From: Ktedonobacteraceae bacterium
GTDB lineage: Bacteria; Chloroflexota; Ktedonobacteria; Ktedonobacterales; Ktedonobacteraceae
Length of the DNA stretch: 64,000 nt
NCBI GenBank assembly: GCA_035653615.1
Contig: DASRBN010000011.1
Coordinates: 24,013 to 88,012, forward strand
Reading direction: 5' to 3'
Part shown: positions 1 through 9,542 of the stretch, piece after piece
Layout of the letters: the number at the start of each line of letters is the position of its first letter
Numbering within the stretch: the first letter of the stretch is position 1
The notes under the pieces: generated by a model
The model's input: only the letters and a program-made list of their open reading frames with translations
Told to the model about the DNA's origin: nothing
Databases searched by the model: none
Position numbers and translations under genes: made by a program

Positions 1-90
1 ATCTACTACGGTGGAGCTGGAACCTACGTTTACACCATACCCAACCAGAATCCCAAGACCAAACTGACGGTAACCGTCACGATGGGTTAA
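1..90 (+). CDS. C-terminal end of an unidentified protein (partial)
   Basis: The frame is open from the left edge and stops at TAA (88-90), giving 29 residues that begin IYYGGAGTYVYTIP and end TVTVTMG. The alternating small, aromatic and Thr/Val residues suggest a beta-strand-rich, perhaps extracellular, C-terminus. The family cannot be recognised from so little. A strong hairpin terminator follows at 125-167, which supports this as a real gene end. Confidence 0.55.
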   Translation: MYYGGAGTYVYTIPNQNPKTKLTVTVTMG

Positions 91-124
91 TCGCGGCGAC
101 CTTCCAACAGGGCCGAGAAAAATC

Positions 125-167
125 AACAGCGCTTGATAGGGTGAATCTATCAAGCGCTGTTCCTTTT
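125..167 (+). terminator. Rho-independent terminator
   Basis: A perfect 15-bp stem (arms 125-139 and 147-161) with a 7-nt loop is followed by CCTTTTAA. It lies 35 bp after the partial gene that ends at 90 and ends that transcript. Confidence 0.8.
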
Positions 168-269
168 AAGTATCCTCAACAAACGCAGGATAAGCGTGTC
201 TTATCCATGTGAGAGATACGCTGAATTGTTTTCCCTAGATCAATGCGCTATGGAGTCAATACGGCTCTT

Positions 270-1571
270 TCAGACATACCAATCGCCGCGCGTCAGAGGC
301 AGTCGGCTATCGCCATGGTCAGGTTTAGCCAGCAGCGTCTGATAAATGTTCGTCCGGCCAGTTTTGAAAGCATGGATCGATGCGGCCATGTATAGCCGCC
401 AGATACGATAGGTGACCTCGTTGGTATAGTGGCGCGCCTCCTCGGCATGAGCCTCCAATCGTTTGACCCAATGGCGCAGCGTGAGCGCATAATGCTCGCG
501 CAGGCTTTCAACGTCGCGTACCTCGAAGCCGCTTGCCTCGGCTATGCGCAATGTTGTACTGATCGGCACCAGTTCACCATCTGGAAACACATATTTCTGG
601 TTAAAGGATGATTCCTGCAAAGCGGTTGCGGTCATCACACTGGCTATTCCATGGTTAAGGAAGACTCCGCCCGGTCGCAAGAGGTGCCACGCCTGTTTAA
701 AATATGTGGGCAGCAGCGCCTCACCCACGTGTTCAAACATACCCACGCTCACAATTTTCTCATAGGTGTGTTCCTCGTTCACATCGCGATAATCGCGCAT
801 CTCCACGCAGCAGCGATCGGTTAAACCCGCCTGCCGGATACGCTCCTGCGCCAGGTCTGCTTGCGCCTGGCTCAAGGTAATGCCATAGGTGTCGACGCCA
901 TAATGTTGCGCGGCATAGATCACCAATCCACCCCAGCCGCAGCCGATATCCAGCAGACGCTCTCCCGGGCGCAAGCGCAACTTGCGACAAATATACTCGA
1001 GCTTGCGCTGCTGGGCTGTATCCAGGTCGTCATCGGGACTGGCAAAGTAGGCGCAAGAGTAGACCATGTGCTGATCCAGCCAGAGCGCATAGAAATCATT
1101 GGAACGATTGTAGTGATAGGAGATGGCCTGCTTATCGCGCTCTTTCGAGTGCAACGCGCCCCGCAATCTGGCGCCTGAATCGCCAGGGCGAGGTTGGCCT
1201 GTGCGAGGCAAGCTCAACAACCGTTTCCCATAGCGGACCTGCGCCATCTTTCCCCAACGCTCATCCATGATCTGATCCGCTACCGGAAACACGGCTTCGA
1301 TATCCCCCTCGATATCAAAGTCATTGTAAATATACGCCTCGCCCAGATTCAGTTCGCTGGGCGGCAGGAACATCTTCCGCAGGGCCCCCGGATGCTGGAG
1401 TACCAGTGTGAAACGGGGTGGCTCATCCGCTTCCGGCTTTGATTGCCAGACCGTTCCTTCCCACAGCCGCACAGCAAAGGCAGGCACCTCCGCGGAGCCG
1501 AAAAAATCTTGTAACAATGATAGGGTGGTTTGGATGGCCGGATCGGTCGTTTTTGTGGTTTGCGAAGCCAT
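270..1571 (-). CDS. Cyclopropane-fatty-acyl-phospholipid synthase family methyltransferase
   Basis: This is a SAM-dependent methyltransferase of the CFA synthase/mycolic acid methyltransferase family. Family members transfer a methylene or methyl group to the double bond of unsaturated acyl chains in membrane phospholipids. The 433-residue protein has an N-terminal lipid-binding-like region (about 1-145), the family stretch AISYHYNRSNDFY (149-161), the SAM-binding motif LLDIGCGWGG (206-215), and a C-terminal helical part. The start at 1571 is preferred over an upstream in-frame start at 1604 because AAAGGAG lies just before it. The gene follows dprA on the same strand with a 16-bp gap, so the two are probably co-transcribed. 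The family call is firm. The exact lipid product is not known. Confidence 0.9.
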   Translation of the reverse strand: MASQTTKTTDPAIQTTLSLLQDFFGSAEVPAFAVRLWEGTVWQSKPEADEPPRFTLVLQHPGALRKMFLPPSELNLGEAYIYNDFDIEGDIEAVFPVADQIMDERWGKMAQVRYGKRLLSLPRTGQPRPGDSGARLRGALHSKERDKQAISYHYNRSNDFYALWLDQHMVYSCAYFASPDDDLDTAQQRKLEYICRKLRLRPGERLLDIGCGWGGLVIYAAQHYGVDTYGITLSQAQADLAQERIRQAGLTDRCCVEMRDYRDVNEEHTYEKIVSVGMFEHVGEALLPTYFKQAWHLLRPGGVFLNHGIASVMTATALQESSFNQKYVFPDGELVPISTTLRIAEASGFEVRDVESLREHYALTLRHWVKRLEAHAEEARHYTNEVTYRIWRLYMAASIHAFKTGRTNIYQTLLAKPDHGDSRLPLTRGDWYV

Positions 1572-1587
1572 AGCCTCTTTGCTCCTT

Positions 1588-2730
1588 TCATCTCGCCAGT
1601 ACAAACTGCATCCCCCCCACCTGCCTCACCATCCCTTTCAATTCCATCATCATTAGCGTGGCAGTAACCGTCGTGGTCGCCAACCCCGATTCACGAATCA
1701 GGTCGTCCACGTGGCGCGGCTCGTGGCCGATCAAATCCAGAAGCACACGCTCTTCGGCATTCTCCGGTAGCGCCGCCTGCATCTCGATATGTTGCGGGAT
1801 CATGAAGAGATTGAGAGCCTCCAGAATGTCCTTCACGTCCATCACCGGGCGGGCACCGTCCTGGATCAGGCGGTTAACGCCCTTGCTCCTGCTGGAGAGA
1901 ATGCTGCCGGGAACGGCGAAGACCTCGCGCCCCTGCTTCAGGGCAAAGTTGGCGGTAATCAATGCCCCGCTTTTTTCGGGCGCTTCGATGACCAGTACAC
2001 CGAGCGAAAGACCGGAGATGATGCGATTGCGAGCAGGAAAATTGCCGCTTTCGGGCTGAACTCCCAGCGGATATTCCGTAATTAAGGCTCCCTGACCTGA
2101 TTCTACGATGCGACGAGCCAGGCCACGATTGATGGGCGGATAGATGGTGTCCAGGCCATTCGCCAGCACCGCTATCGTGCGACCACCGGCATCCAACGCC
2201 GCTGTGTGGGCGATGGTGTCGATGCCGAGGGCTAATCCGCTCACGACTGTAACCTTACCCTTGGCGAGGTCGCTCACCATCTGCTCGGTCACCTGGCGGC
2301 CGTAGGTGGTCGAATTGCGCGTGCCAACCACAGCCAGCGCGAATTGATCGGCCTCTGTAAAAGTGCCATAAATATAGAGTACGGGCGGCGGAGCATCGAC
2401 TTCTTTAAGCAGCGCAGGGTACGTTTTGTCCTTCCAGGTAATTACTCGAATGTGTAATTTGTCCAGGCGCTCAAGCTCCCGCTGCGGTATGATGGCGGCG
2501 CGCTGCTTCAGGAAACGTTCAATGATCTTCGGCTCCAGGCCCGCCTGTGCCAGTTCTTTGCTACCGGCATGCCATGCCGCAGCGGCATCATCGTGAAAGA
2601 AATCGAGCAGTAACTTGAAACGGACGGGGCCTATGCCGAGCACGCGGTTGAAAGCAATCCAGTAGGCCAGTTCGTCTAATGACAGCGCGTCAGAGGGATA
2701 GTAGTGCGAGGGTGAATCAGACACTTCCAT
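1588..2730 (-). CDS. dprA: DNA-processing protein DprA
   Basis: DprA (Smf) binds incoming single-stranded DNA in the cytoplasm and loads RecA during natural transformation. It is also widespread in bacteria not known to be competent. The 380-residue protein has an N-terminal helix-hairpin-helix-like segment (GIGPVRFKLLLDFF, 32-45). A Rossmann-like domain follows with VVGTRNSTTYG (134-144), SGLALGID (164-171), a PARNRIISGLS stretch and GREVFAVPGS. A C-terminal winged helix covers about the last 60 residues. Its length matches the family. It is the first gene of a likely two-gene unit with the downstream CFA-synthase-like gene; no functional link between the two is evident. Confidence 0.95.
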   Translation of the reverse strand: MEVSDSPSHYYPSDALSLDELAYWIAFNRVLGIGPVRFKLLLDFFHDDAAAAWHAGSKELAQAGLEPKIIERFLKQRAAIIPQRELERLDKLHIRVITWKDKTYPALLKEVDAPPPVLYIYGTFTEADQFALAVVGTRNSTTYGRQVTEQMVSDLAKGKVTVVSGLALGIDTIAHTAALDAGGRTIAVLANGLDTIYPPINRGLARRIVESGQGALITEYPLGVQPESGNFPARNRIISGLSLGVLVIEAPEKSGALITANFALKQGREVFAVPGSILSSRSKGVNRLIQDGARPVMDVKDILEALNLFMIPQHIEMQAALPENAEERVLLDLIGHEPRHVDDLIRESGLATTTVTATLMMMELKGMVRQVGGMQFVLAR

Positions 2731-3262
2731 CTTGCTTGTCCATCCTTACGAAAGATTTTTCCCTCAAAGTTGCCCCCGCTCACTCATAGGAGCCTGGTTG
2801 CTGTGAGTCGTGCCCTATTCTACAAGATTTCCAGCCTTCTGTATAGTCACTTAATACTGGTGATTGCCCAGAAGTGGCCAGGACCAGGAAAGCACGCGGT
2901 ATCTCAAGGCTGGGCACAGGATTCTTCGCTACGCTCAGAATGACAGGCCCGAGCGCAGCCAGGTGCCTCCGGGCCTGTCATTCTGAGCGTAGCGAAGAAT
3001 CCCTGGCCTCACCTATGCTGTAGCCAAAATAGGTAGTTCTGTTAACCTGTTTATGTTCCAGCGTTGAGATAATCAAGTCGAAGCTTCTACCAAGCTTCTG
3101 GAGAGGGATGGCGAGGGGAGGATAAAAGTTTGTTTTTCCCGGAAACTACGCAAGCGCTTCGTTCTTTTAGAAAGACAAAGGACGAGAGACTTAGAGATGC
3201 CACCAGCTGGGGGTTGGCGGCATCCGCACTAGAAGATATTGACGATATCAAGGAAATCTGTA
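2731..3262. other. Intergenic region between divergent dprA and the PBP gene
   Basis: This 530-bp gap must hold the promoters of both divergent genes, but no convincing -35/-10 pair stood out. It contains a long inverted repeat (annotated separately) and a second hairpin at 3196-3224 (GATGCC...GGCATC arms) in the probable 5' leader of the PBP gene. No coding potential was seen. Confidence 0.5.
2919..3002. repeat. Inverted repeat, TTCTTCGC/GAATGACA family (copy 1)
   Basis: Perfect 33-nt arms (2919-2951 and 2970-3002) flank an 18-nt centre. The arm carries GATTCTTCGCTACGCTCAGA, followed by ATGACAGGCCCG. The same core recurs near 39.3, 40.8, 42.8, 46.7, 48.9 and 57.0 kb. It is a dispersed intergenic palindromic element of REP or MITE type with no coding capacity. 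Confidence 0.85.
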
Positions 3263-6037
3263 ATGAGCAATAACTTCGACAATCAACAATATTCGAATGG
3301 ATATCAACCCGAAGCCGGAAATGGATACCAGCAAAACCGCCCGGCAGGAAGCCTGTTACGCGATTACGCCAGGCAACAACTCCAGGTACCTCAGCAATAT
3401 TCTCCTCCTGCTAATTCTCAGACGCAAGGGCCACCTTCTTATTCACCCATGCCTGTGCCATCTGCGCCGCCACAGCAACCACCACAACAAGGATGGCCTT
3501 CACCACAGGGATGGCCCTCGCCCTCGTTGTTATCAAACGCGGTACAGATGGTGCGCAGCTGGTCCGGTAAAATAGTAGCAGCCCGCAATGTCAATGTTCC
3601 CCAGGAGCCGCTCGTCCTGTATCATCCACCTACGCCGCCTGATCTACACAGGCGCTCGGAACGCTGGCAACGTTCGCGGGCGGTACGCATCTCGATGCGT
3701 ATGCGCCACCGCAGAGCACGCTGGAAACGCGCCCGGCCCAATAGTAAAAAAATCTGGGCTATCGTAGCTACTGTTTTCGCGCTGCTGCTGGTCATCGCTT
3801 CATCGGGGGCAACTGCCGCGGCCTACGCTTACTATCAGAGTCAGCTGCCGCAAGTCCAGGGACTGGCATCACGGGTGGGAGTTGACCAGACCACGCATAT
3901 TTACGACCGCAACGGCGTACTCCTCTTTAATGCCTATGATAGTGCAGGACGCAGCACTCCTGTTGCTTATAATCAAATTCCAGGGGTCATGCAGGACGCA
4001 ATGATCGCGGCAGAAGACAATACCTTTTGGGATAATGCGGGCATCAATCCGCTGGCGATTATCCGCGCCGCCACTCAGAACGTATCATCGGGCCAGATTC
4101 AGAGCGGCGCCAGTACGATTACACAGCAATTAGTGAAGAACTTGACGGGCAATACCCAGGATACATTGCAACGTAAAATTCCCGAAGCAGCGCTGGCAAT
4201 CGGTCTGACGCAGCAGTATCCCAAGTGGAAAATCCTGGAGATGTACTTCAATGTCGCTCCTTTCGGCGCGCAAGATGTTGGCGTCGAAGCGGCTGTCGAG
4301 GACTTCTTTGGCCTGAAACCGCATTGCGATAAGAACTTCAAATGCACCCCGGCCATCGTCAACCTGGCCCTTGATAAGAATGGCCATCCTGATCCTGTCC
4401 TGGCGCTGGCACGCGCATCGTTGCTGGCCGGCATGCCGCAGGATCCGCCTGCTTACGACCCAACCGTGAGTTCCAGCAATCTACAGCAGGCGCTCTTACG
4501 CCAGCAGTATGTTTTAAGCCAGATGCTCGCGCTACATATGGACATAAACCTTGGGCTGGGAGATCAGATCCAGGATTATGGTCCGATCACACAGGACATG
4601 GTGAATCAGGCAGAAGCATTGACGGCCAAAATGACGTTCCCCGGCTATCACTATTTTAAAAAGGACCCACATTTCGTGGATTGGATCATTTCGCAGCTGG
4701 AGACGGCATTGGGAAATGGCGATCCGCAGGTTGGAGTACACCTGTTTCTGTCGGGCGGATTCAACATTCGCACCACTATAGACTCGAACCTGGAATCCTT
4801 CGTGGAGAATGCCGTGCATCGTCATCTGGATGAACCGGAATACCAGCCCCTTGTAGGCGGTGATGGGCCGCTTAATACTGTCGAGAATGTCAACGATTCC
4901 GCGGTAGTGGTGATGAACGCGCATGACGGCGAAATTCTGGCTATGGACGGCAGCGCAAACTTTAATTCTAACGATCCTAGAATTGATGGACAATATAATG
5001 CCGCCCTCTCGCCGCGCCAGCCCGGTTCATCCTTCAAACCCATCGTCTACGCGACGGCATTCGAGATGGGATGGTACCCCGGAATCGTGCTGCCAGATGT
5101 GAAGACCTACTTCCCCAAGTATTATGGACCGCAGAGTGGTGATCCTACGAAAATCGCTTACGTGCCTTCCGATTACGGCGGCAGCTATAACAACACAAAA
5201 TGGCCCATTCACATGGACCTGCAGAACTCGTTCAACATCCCGGCAATCAAGGCCCTCATGTATGCCGGCACGCAAAACGTGCTGACAACGGCAGAACGCA
5301 TGGGCATAACAGGAATAGACCCGAAAACTTTGGGCCCTGCTTTTGCGCTCGGAACTGCTGGAGTTTCCCTGCTCCAGATGGTAGGCGCCTACCAGGTCTT
5401 TGCCGACCAGGGCGTGCGCGTTCCACCGCAGGGCGTCCTGGATATCTGGGACAACTATGGAGACCATATCTACCATTTTGACCCCAGCCATCCTCAAGGC
5501 GTGCAGGTAATCAGCAAACAGATCGCCTTTTTGATTACCTCGATGCTGACCGACGAGAATGCCCGCAGCTACGAGTTCGAAACTGATCATGTGCTTTCCA
5601 TGTGGGACTGGACACTGCCGAACGGTACTCACCCGGCAGTAGCGGCCAAAACTGGCACGACCGACAGCTTCAGAGATAACTGGACGCTTGGCTATACGTC
5701 AAATGTGGTAGTAGGAGTCTGGTCCGGCAATGCTGACAATAGCATCATGTACAATCACGTCATTGGTATCACGGGTGCCGCGCCTATCTGGCACAGCGTG
5801 ATCGAACGCGTGAGCGGTCATTGCGAGGGCGACCCGCTCCTGCCATGCGGCAACATTTCAACCATTTTACCGCCAGGACAGTTCCAGGTGCCTCCTGGAG
5901 TGCTTCAGCAAACCGTCTCGGCACAGACAGGCCTCTATGGAAGTGGCTATACCGACTGGATGCTGATGAGCGATATTCCCCAGCCCATAAGTGGTAACAA
6001 TGGGAACGGGAATCAAAATGGAACACAAACACCATAG
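3263..6037 (+). CDS. Class A penicillin-binding protein (bifunctional transglycosylase/transpeptidase)
   Basis: This protein polymerises glycan strands and cross-links peptidoglycan outside the membrane. The 924-residue protein starts with a long Gln/Pro/Tyr-rich cytoplasmic tail, then an Arg-rich stretch and one membrane helix (about 164-188). A GT51 transglycosylase domain follows (catalytic Glu251 in AAEDNTFW), then a transpeptidase domain with SxxK at 589-592 (GSSFKP), SFN at 656-658 and KTGT at 796-799. The C-terminus is Asn/Gly-rich. ATG 3263 is preferred over an upstream TTG (3239) because AAGGA precedes it. All catalytic motifs are intact, so the function is firm. The long low-complexity cytoplasmic tail is the unusual part. 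Confidence 0.95.
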   Translation: MSNNFDNQQYSNGYQPEAGNGYQQNRPAGSLLRDYARQQLQVPQQYSPPANSQTQGPPSYSPMPVPSAPPQQPPQQGWPSPQGWPSPSLLSNAVQMVRSWSGKIVAARNVNVPQEPLVLYHPPTPPDLHRRSERWQRSRAVRISMRMRHRRARWKRARPNSKKIWAIVATVFALLLVIASSGATAAAYAYYQSQLPQVQGLASRVGVDQTTHIYDRNGVLLFNAYDSAGRSTPVAYNQIPGVMQDAMIAAEDNTFWDNAGINPLAIIRAATQNVSSGQIQSGASTITQQLVKNLTGNTQDTLQRKIPEAALAIGLTQQYPKWKILEMYFNVAPFGAQDVGVEAAVEDFFGLKPHCDKNFKCTPAIVNLALDKNGHPDPVLALARASLLAGMPQDPPAYDPTVSSSNLQQALLRQQYVLSQMLALHMDINLGLGDQIQDYGPITQDMVNQAEALTAKMTFPGYHYFKKDPHFVDWIISQLETALGNGDPQVGVHLFLSGGFNIRTTIDSNLESFVENAVHRHLDEPEYQPLVGGDGPLNTVENVNDSAVVVMNAHDGEILAMDGSANFNSNDPRIDGQYNAALSPRQPGSSFKPIVYATAFEMGWYPGIVLPDVKTYFPKYYGPQSGDPTKIAYVPSDYGGSYNNTKWPIHMDLQNSFNIPAIKALMYAGTQNVLTTAERMGITGIDPKTLGPAFALGTAGVSLLQMVGAYQVFADQGVRVPPQGVLDIWDNYGDHIYHFDPSHPQGVQVISKQIAFLITSMLTDENARSYEFETDHVLSMWDWTLPNGTHPAVAAKTGTTDSFRDNWTLGYTSNVVVGVWSGNADNSIMYNHVIGITGAAPIWHSVIERVSGHCEGDPLLPCGNISTILPPGQFQVPPGVLQQTVSAQTGLYGSGYTDWMLMSDIPQPISGNNGNGNQNGTQTP

Positions 6038-6060
6038 TCATTTCTCTCATATAGCGCCGC

Positions 6061-6106
6061 GAGCAACAGAAGGCCTCCTCAATATTGAGGGGGTCTTCTG
6101 TTGCTC
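6061..6106 (+). terminator. Hairpin terminator after the PBP gene
   Basis: The arms GAGCAACAGAAG and CTTCTGTTGCTC are joined by a further partly paired segment (CCTC..GAGG), forming a long hairpin 23 bp after the stop codon. The U-tract is weak (TATAGT), so termination efficiency is uncertain. Confidence 0.6.
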
Positions 6107-6129
6107 TATAGTACCTCTGCTTTAAACCC

Positions 6130-6189
6130 TTGACAAACACGGCTGCCGAGTGCTATTCTGTACTTGCACTCTCATGGTGAGAGTGCTAG
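6130..6189 (+). promoter_or_regulatory. hrcA promoter with CIRCE operator
   Basis: The promoter is TTGACA (6130-6135), an 18-bp spacer and TATTCT (6154-6159) with an extended TG. Just downstream lies the CIRCE heat-shock operator (6163-6189). Its arms CTTGCACTC and GAGTGCTAG are separated by exactly 9 bp, close to the known TTAGCACTC-N9-GAGTGCTAA. HrcA bound here would block initiation, giving autoregulation. A second promoter-like pair, TTGACA (6199-6204), 17 bp and TTATCT (6222-6227), lies downstream of CIRCE and could escape it. Confidence 0.9.
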
Positions 6190-6258
6190 CAATCATCCTT
6201 GACAAACGAAGTATCATACCTTTATCTACTACTGGATGCCGTGAGGATATCTGAGCAT

Positions 6259-7317
6259 ATGATGCCAATGAGCCCGCGCAAGCAGCAAATCCTGCGCGCA
6301 CTTGTCGAAGAATACATCCACACTGCTACACCTGTTGCGTCTGAGACCCTGGTGCGTAAATATGGTCTGAGTTTCAGTTCCGCTACTGTTCGTCATGAGC
6401 TGGCCGGGCTGGAGGAAGGGCATCTCATCTACCAGCCGCATACGTCCGCCGGGCGCGTTCCTACTGACCTGGGATACCGCTATTTTGTGGAGCATCTCAT
6501 GCAGGAATCGGCGCTCTCGCTGGATGAGCAGCGCCTCATTCGCCACCAGTTCTACCAGGTGCAGGACCAGCTGGATCAGTGGGTGCGCCTGACCGCTTCG
6601 GTTATGGCGCGTTTGTTGCACAGCGCGGCAGTCATGACACCCCCACGAGCGAATGAGGGACGGCTAAAGCACTTCGAGGTGCTGTCCGTTACCGAACTTT
6701 CCGCTCACCTGGTGCTCGTGCTGACGGATGGAACGGTAAAGCAGCAACGATTGCTCCTGGAGTATCCGATCGAGCAGGAAGAATTAAGCTCATCAGCAGA
6801 TCGTTTGAACAGGCTTCTCCAGGAAAAAAGTGCTGGCGAGGTAAAAAAGATACTCGAACAAAATGAACTTTCGCCGGTAGAGCATCTGATCGGCAGCACC
6901 ATCGCACGTATTCTAGAGCAACATGGCGACCCGCTGGGCGACATATTCTACCGCGAAGGCGTCGTCAATATCCTGGAGCAGCCGGAGTACAGCCGCATGG
7001 GACCGGAAGAAGAGCGCAGCGAACGCGTGCGTAAAGTGATGGAAGTATTGGAGCAAAATCGTTTCCTTCCAGCCCTTGCCTCACACTTGCGCGAATCCGA
7101 CGGCGTGCAGGTGATCATCGGCGGTGAGAACGAGTGGGATGAGATGAAGGATGTCAGCCTGGTTGTAGCCCGCTATGGACATGAGGGCAAGATCGGCGGT
7201 TTATTGGGCGTCATCGGCCCTACCCGCATGCAATACGGACGTGCCATCGCCGTAGTGCGCTACATGACCCAGGTAATGAACGAGCTACTGGCTGAAGTCT
7301 ATGGATTTGACGAGTGA
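6259..7317 (+). CDS. hrcA: Heat-inducible transcription repressor HrcA
   Basis: HrcA represses chaperone operons by binding CIRCE and needs chaperone help to stay folded. The 352-residue protein has an N-terminal winged helix (RKQQILRALVEEYI and SSATVRHELAGLEE) and the family stretch YQPHTSAGRVPTDLGYRYFV. A GAF-like middle and C-terminal domain follow, ending in the IGPTRMQYGRAIAVV region. ATG 6259 is chosen because GAGGA lies 11 nt upstream and homologues start close to the first helix. An upstream TTG (6199) coincides with a promoter element. CIRCE lies directly upstream. dnaK follows, with no grpE between them. Confidence 0.95.
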   Translation: MMPMSPRKQQILRALVEEYIHTATPVASETLVRKYGLSFSSATVRHELAGLEEGHLIYQPHTSAGRVPTDLGYRYFVEHLMQESALSLDEQRLIRHQFYQVQDQLDQWVRLTASVMARLLHSAAVMTPPRANEGRLKHFEVLSVTELSAHLVLVLTDGTVKQQRLLLEYPIEQEELSSSADRLNRLLQEKSAGEVKKILEQNELSPVEHLIGSTIARILEQHGDPLGDIFYREGVVNILEQPEYSRMGPEEERSERVRKVMEVLEQNRFLPALASHLRESDGVQVIIGGENEWDEMKDVSLVVARYGHEGKIGGLLGVIGPTRMQYGRAIAVVRYMTQVMNELLAEVYGFDE

Positions 7318-7369
7318 GTAGGGGTCGCGCCCGATTCAGGTTGGGCGACCCATTCGGGGTCGCCCCTAC
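7318..7369. repeat. GTAGGGG...CCCCTAC inverted repeat between hrcA and dnaK
   Basis: The outer arms are GTAGGGG (starting in the hrcA stop region) and CCCCTAC. An inner CGCCC..GGGCG pair lies inside. It belongs to the second dispersed repeat family of the window, as seen near 15.24 and 56.1 kb. It could act as a partial terminator or an mRNA-processing hairpin that sets the hrcA:dnaK ratio. Confidence 0.6.
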
Positions 7370-7417
7370 GCATTTATAATAAACAATTGATACACTATAC
7401 ATTTTTAGGAGGCAACT

Positions 7418-9337
7418 GTGCCAAAGGTTATTGGAATCGATCTGGGAACAACCAACTCGTGCGTCGCCGTCATGGAAGGCGGTGAGCCTGTCGTTATTCC
7501 GAACGCGGAAGGGGCACGCACCACTCCCTCCATCGTAGCAATGAATAAGAATGGCGAGCGGCTCGTCGGTGAGGTGGCAAAGCGCCAGGCTGTCACCAAT
7601 CCTGAGAACACCATCTACTCCATCAAGCGCTTCATGGGTCGCAAGTATGATGATCCTGAAGTGGATCGCGACCGGCGGTTGGTGCCATATAAAGTGGTGC
7701 GGGCAAGCAACGGCGATGCCTGGGTAGAGGTGCAGGGCAAGCAGTATAGCCCGCCGGAAATCTCGGCCATGATCCTGCAGAAACTCAAGACCGACGCCGA
7801 GGCCTATCTCGGAGAGCGTGTGACGCAGGCTGTGATTACCGTTCCGGCCTACTTCAATGACGCGCAGCGCCAGGCGACCAAAGATGCCGGTAAGATCGCC
7901 GGCCTGGAAGTCCTGCGTATCATCAACGAGCCGACAGCTGCATCGCTGGCATACGGCCTGGACAAGAAAAAGGACGAGCGTATCGGCGTCTATGATCTTG
8001 GTGGTGGCACATTCGATATCTCGATCCTGGAACTCGGCGATGGCGTTTTCGAGGTCAAGAGTACCAACGGTGATACACACCTGGGCGGCGATGACTTCGA
8101 CCAGCGCATCATCAACTGGATGGCCGATGAGTTTCGCAAGGAGCAGGGCATCGACCTGCGGCAGGATCGCATGGCCTTGCAGCGCTTGAAAGAGGCAGCG
8201 GAGAAGGCCAAAAAGGAACTCTCCAGCTCGATGCAGACGGAAATCAACCTGCCGTTCATCACGGCGGACGCCAGCGGCCCTAAGCACCTGAACATGACGC
8301 TGACCCGCTCAAAGCTGGAACAATTGGTAGAAGACCTGATCGAGAAATCGCGTGGTCCCGTCATGAAGGCGCTCGCTGATGCAGGCATTCGTCCTGGAGA
8401 TATCAACGAAGTCGTGCTGGTTGGCGGCCAGACGCGTATGCCGGCGGTGCAGACCCTGGTACGCCGCATTTTTGATCGCGACCCGCATCGCGGCGTGAAC
8501 CCTGACGAAGTGGTGGCCGTTGGAGCTGCTATCCAGGCAGGCGTGCTGACCGGCGATGTCAAGGATGTCCTGCTGCTGGATGTCACCCCGCTCTCCCTGG
8601 GTATCGAGACGCTGGGCGGTGTCTTTACGCGCCTGATCGAGCGCAACACAACCATTCCAACGCAAAAGAGCCAGGTTTTCTCGACTGCCAGCGACAACCA
8701 GCCGAGCGTAGAGATCAACGTCCTGCAAGGCGAGCGCGAGTTCGCCAAGGACAATCGCTCGCTGGGCAGCTTTATCCTGGATGGTATTCCACCCGCTCCT
8801 CGCGGCATCCCGCAGATCGAGGTAACGTTCGATATCGACGCCAACGGCATCGTGAACGTTTCGGCACGCGACAAGGGCACCGGGCGCGAGCAAAAGATTA
8901 CCATCGTAGCTTCCAGCGGCCTCTCTAAAGACCAGATCGACCGTATGGTACGCGACGCCGAATCCCACGCTGCCGAAGACAAGCGGCGCAAGGAAGAGGT
9001 CGAGGAGCGCAACCTGGCCGATAGCGCAGCCTACCGTGCGGAAAAGAGCATCTCGGACCTGGGTGACAAGATTACCGCGGAACAAAAGAGCGAACTGGAG
9101 TCCAAAATTGCCGACATCCGGGCCGCGCTCTCAACCGATGATGTGGCTCGCATCAAAGCCTCGCGTGAGGCGCTGGAGCAATCCTTCCATCGCATCAGCG
9201 AGTCCATCTACAGGCAGGCCGGTGCTGGCGCCGGTGGTCCGGGAGCCGACTTCGGTGGTGGTGCGGATCAGGGTAACCCCTCTGACCAGGGCGGCCCTCA
9301 CGATGATACCATCGAGGGTGAATACAAAGAGATGTAG
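7418..9337 (+). CDS. dnaK: Molecular chaperone DnaK (Hsp70)
   Basis: DnaK is an ATP-dependent cytosolic chaperone that binds exposed hydrophobic segments, with DnaJ and GrpE as partners. The 639-residue protein has the N-terminal ATPase motifs [26 protein letters not shown] and [11 protein letters not shown], then the linker [16 protein letters not shown] beta-sandwich substrate domain and helical lid follow, with a Gly/Asp-rich tail ending [11 protein letters not shown]. The start is GTG with AGGAGG nearby. It lies in the CIRCE-controlled group with dnaJ downstream. No CIRCE of its own is seen before dnaK, so transcription probably reads through from hrcA. Confidence 0.98.
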   Translation: MPKVIGIDLGTTNSCVAVMEGGEPVVIPNAEGARTTPSIVAMNKNGERLVGEVAKRQAVTNPENTIYSIKRFMGRKYDDPEVDRDRRLVPYKVVRASNGDAWVEVQGKQYSPPEISAMILQKLKTDAEAYLGERVTQAVITVPAYFNDAQRQATKDAGKIAGLEVLRIINEPTAASLAYGLDKKKDERIGVYDLGGGTFDISILELGDGVFEVKSTNGDTHLGGDDFDQRIINWMADEFRKEQGIDLRQDRMALQRLKEAAEKAKKELSSSMQTEINLPFITADASGPKHLNMTLTRSKLEQLVEDLIEKSRGPVMKALADAGIRPGDINEVVLVGGQTRMPAVQTLVRRIFDRDPHRGVNPDEVVAVGAAIQAGVLTGDVKDVLLLDVTPLSLGIETLGGVFTRLIERNTTIPTQKSQVFSTASDNQPSVEINVLQGEREFAKDNRSLGSFILDGIPPAPRGIPQIEVTFDIDANGIVNVSARDKGTGREQKITIVASSGLSKDQIDRMVRDAESHAAEDKRRKEEVEERNLADSAAYRAEKSISDLGDKITAEQKSELESKIADIRAALSTDDVARIKASREALEQSFHRISESIYRQAGAGAGGPGADFGGGADQGNPSDQGGPHDDTIEGEYKEM

Positions 9338-9406
9338 GGGAATAATGGGAGAACTGTCCTTGTTTAGGAATGTATCTCCTACTCTGATATATGGTCCAGA
9401 GGAATC

Positions 9407-9446
9407 TTTCAGGTATAGCAAGTCATTAGTCTTGCTATACCTGAAA
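9407..9446. other. Perfect hairpin between dnaK and dnaJ
   Basis: Arms of 16 bp (9407-9422 and 9431-9446) enclose an 8-nt loop. There is no U-tract on either strand; the + strand side is followed by A residues. It is more likely an mRNA-stability or processing element than a strong terminator. Confidence 0.6.
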
Positions 9447-9542
9447 AAACAATGTAGTATGGAATGAAGCACGGAAAAGCAGTTTTAAACCTGGCAGCGC
9501 GGAAAGAGCCGCGCCCTGTTGCTCACTTTAAAGGACCGGTCG

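Noticed and set aside
7220..9012. Two long minus-strand frames over hrcA/dnaK
   Set aside because: They mirror dnaK codon structure; their translations are low-quality and Arg/Ser-rich without motifs.
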